This document shows positions 39,244 to 40,605 of a DNA stretch of 40,605 nt, piece after piece. The notes beneath the pieces are model-generated. The model ran no database searches, was not told the origin of the DNA, and worked only from the letters and a program-made list of their open reading frames with translations. The position numbers were made by a program, and so were the translations under genes. Origin of the DNA: Deltaproteobacteria bacterium (GTDB taxonomy: Bacteria > Desulfobacterota > Desulfobulbia > Desulfobulbales > Desulfurivibrionaceae); the NCBI GenBank assembly GCA_021811385.1, contig JAJZPC010000017.1:1-40605 (forward strand), given 5' to 3'. Within the stretch, counting starts at the first letter, position 1. Each line of letters starts with the position of its first letter.

Positions 39244-40605
39244 TTACTTCACTTCTTCAAAATCCGCGTCCACCACATCGTCGTCATCCTTCTTTGCCCC
39301 ACCGGCCTGCCCACCGCCTTCGCCGCCTTCCGCAGCCTTATCCTTGGTGGCCTGGGCATACATCATCTCAGCCAGCTTATGGGAAGCCTGGGTCAAGGAC
39401 TCAAGCCCCTTCTTGATCGCCTCCACATCGTCGGACTCCATGAGCTTCTTGAGGCTGTCGATTTCGACCTGGACCTTGTTCTTGGTCTCGCTGTCAACCT
39501 TGTCGCCCAAATCCTTCATGCTCTTTTCCGTGGCGTAGATCATGGAATCGGCCTGATTCTTGGTTTCGACCAACTCCTTGCGTTTGCGATCCTCGTCGGC
39601 ATGGGCCTCGGCGTCCTTCTGCATCCGTTTGATCTCTTCCTCGGAAAGACCGCTGGAAGCGGTGATCCGGATGGATTGCTCCTTGCCGGTGCCGAGATCC
39701 TTGGCGGAAACATGGAGAATGCCGTTGGCGTCGAGATCAAAGGTGACCTCGATCTGCGGCACCCCGCGCGGGGCCGGGGGAAGGTCGGTCAGCTCGAAGC
39801 GGCCGATGGTCTTGTTGTTTGCCGCCATTTCGCGCTCGCCCTGGAGCACATGGATGGAAACCGCGGGCTGGCTGTCCGCCGCAGTGGAGAAAACCTGGCT
39901 CTTCTTGGTCGGGATGGTGGTGTTCTTCTCGATGAGCTTGGTCATCACCCCGCCCAGGGTCTCGATACCCAGGGACAACGGGGTAACGTCGAGGAGCAGC
40001 ACGTCCTTGACATCGCCCTTGAGCACCCCGCCCTGCACCGCGGCGCCGATGGCCACGACCTCATCCGGGTTCACGCCCTTGTGGGGATCCTTGCCGAAGA
40101 TCTCCTTGACCTTTTCCTGCACCTTGGGCATCCGGGTCATGCCGCCGACCAGGATAACCTCGTCGATGTCCGCCGCGTTGATCCCGGCATCCTTAAGGGC
40201 AATCTGGCACGGTTTGACCGTGCGTTCGATCAGATCCTCCACCAACCCTTCCAGCTTGGCGCGGGAAAGCTTCATCTGCAGATGCTTGGGCCCGGAGGCG
40301 TCCGCCGTGATAAAGGGCAGGTTGATGTCGGTCTCCATGGTGGTGGAGAGCTCCATCTTCGCCTTTTCCGCCTCTTCCCGCAACCGCTGCAAGGCCATAT
40401 TGTCGGTGCGCAGGTCAATGCCCTGATCCCGCTTGAACTCATCGGCAATCCAGTTGACGATGCGCATGTCGAAGTCTTCGCCGCCGAGGAAGGTGTCGCC
40501 GTTGGTGGATTTCACCTCGAACACCCCGTCGCCGATCTCCAGCACCGAAATATCAAAGGTGCCGCCGCCCAGGTCGAACACGGCGATTTTTTCCTCGCCC
40601 TTCTT
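39244..40605 (-). CDS. dnaK: Chaperone protein DnaK (N-terminus outside window)
   Basis: Hsp70 chaperone; 453 C-terminal residues of about 640 are present. Frame is open to the window edge. [15 protein letters not shown] and [21 protein letters not shown] are nucleotide-binding-domain motifs; [23 protein letters not shown] starts the substrate-binding domain. The C-terminus ends in a Gly-rich tail and the conserved DADFEEVK type end. The start, grpE and dnaJ would lie to the right of the window if the usual order holds. Identification is secure. Confidence 0.97.
   Translation of the reverse strand, partial: KKGEEKIAVFDLGGGTFDISVLEIGDGVFEVKSTNGDTFLGGEDFDMRIVNWIADEFKRDQGIDLRTDNMALQRLREEAEKAKMELSTTMETDINLPFITADASGPKHLQMKLSRAKLEGLVEDLIERTVKPCQIALKDAGINAADIDEVILVGGMTRMPKVQEKVKEIFGKDPHKGVNPDEVVAIGAAVQGGVLKGDVKDVLLLDVTPLSLGIETLGGVMTKLIEKNTTIPTKKSQVFSTAADSQPAVSIHVLQGEREMAANNKTIGRFELTDLPPAPRGVPQIEVTFDLDANGILHVSAKDLGTGKEQSIRITASSGLSEEEIKRMQKDAEAHADEDRKRKELVETKNQADSMIYATEKSMKDLGDKVDSETKNKVQVEIDSLKKLMESDDVEAIKKGLESLTQASHKLAEMMYAQATKDKAAEGGEGGGQAGGAKKDDDDVVDADFEEVK

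Overview
The window looks like a chromosomal segment of a Gram-negative, anaerobic deltaproteobacterium (Desulfobacterota), probably near Desulfobulbales. This placement is inferred from gene content: lipid A and Kdo genes (lpxC, lpxK, waaA), a (4Fe-4S)/DUF3786 protein, an XXXCH-type protein, a multihaem c-type cytochrome and a probable selenoprotein. I have run no database search. Most of the window is GC-rich core genome. The exception is 2.66-5.9 kb, which is AT-richer and carries mobile and toxin-antitoxin genes.

Layout. 0-2.7 kb: valS, missing only its first residues. 2.7-5.9 kb: accessory island with a truncated PLD-like gene behind a long inverted repeat, a REP-associated (Y1/HUH) transposase bounded by an 18-bp inverted repeat, a RelBE/ParDE-like pair, an 8-bp tandem repeat, a palindromic REP/MITE, a decayed antitoxin fragment and an intact Phd-VapC pair. 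5.9-7.4 kb: small envelope proteins (DUF1439 lipoprotein, DUF948, YtxH). 7.6-15.5 kb: housekeeping and envelope genes, mostly on the minus strand (nadK, proC, lpxC, lpxK, waaA, murJ), with rsmE divergent from waaA. 15.6-20.2 kb: a MogA/MoaB protein, purM, a zinc-ribbon protein, tRNA-His, a TrmJ-like methyltransferase and a BON lipoprotein. 20.7-22.8 kb: a cold-shock block (DEAD-box helicase and two tandem cspA copies with covarying leaders), then tRNA-Thr. 22.9-30.3 kb: a sigma-54 response regulator, a PP-loop tRNA-thiolation-like enzyme overlapping recN, a BepA-like M48 protease and an HDOD protein. 30.6-36.0 kb: a signalling run of FHA protein, Ser/Thr kinase with WD40 repeats, PP2C phosphatase, amphi-Trp/XXXCH-like protein and Fe-S/DUF3786 protein. 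36.1-40.6 kb: rarA, the selenoprotein cytochrome and dnaK (N-terminus outside the window).

The most notable item is at 37529-39172. A secreted tetrahaem protein with a degenerate 5'-nucleotidase-like N-terminal domain is interrupted by an in-frame TGA at codon 60. The TGA sits where I recall relatives having Cys (EPCG-C-x4-LGGL). Reading continues in frame, and a hairpin with a GGTCT loop lies 18 nt past the TGA, the geometry of the E. coli fdhF SECIS. The TGA is therefore very probably selenocysteine, and gene callers would split or truncate the gene.

The second point of interest is the FHA-kinase-phosphatase run. It encodes the writer, eraser and reader of Ser/Thr phosphorylation and continues directly into two poorly characterised proteins. 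The third is the pair of cspA leaders, whose hairpins are kept by compensatory substitutions between the two copies.
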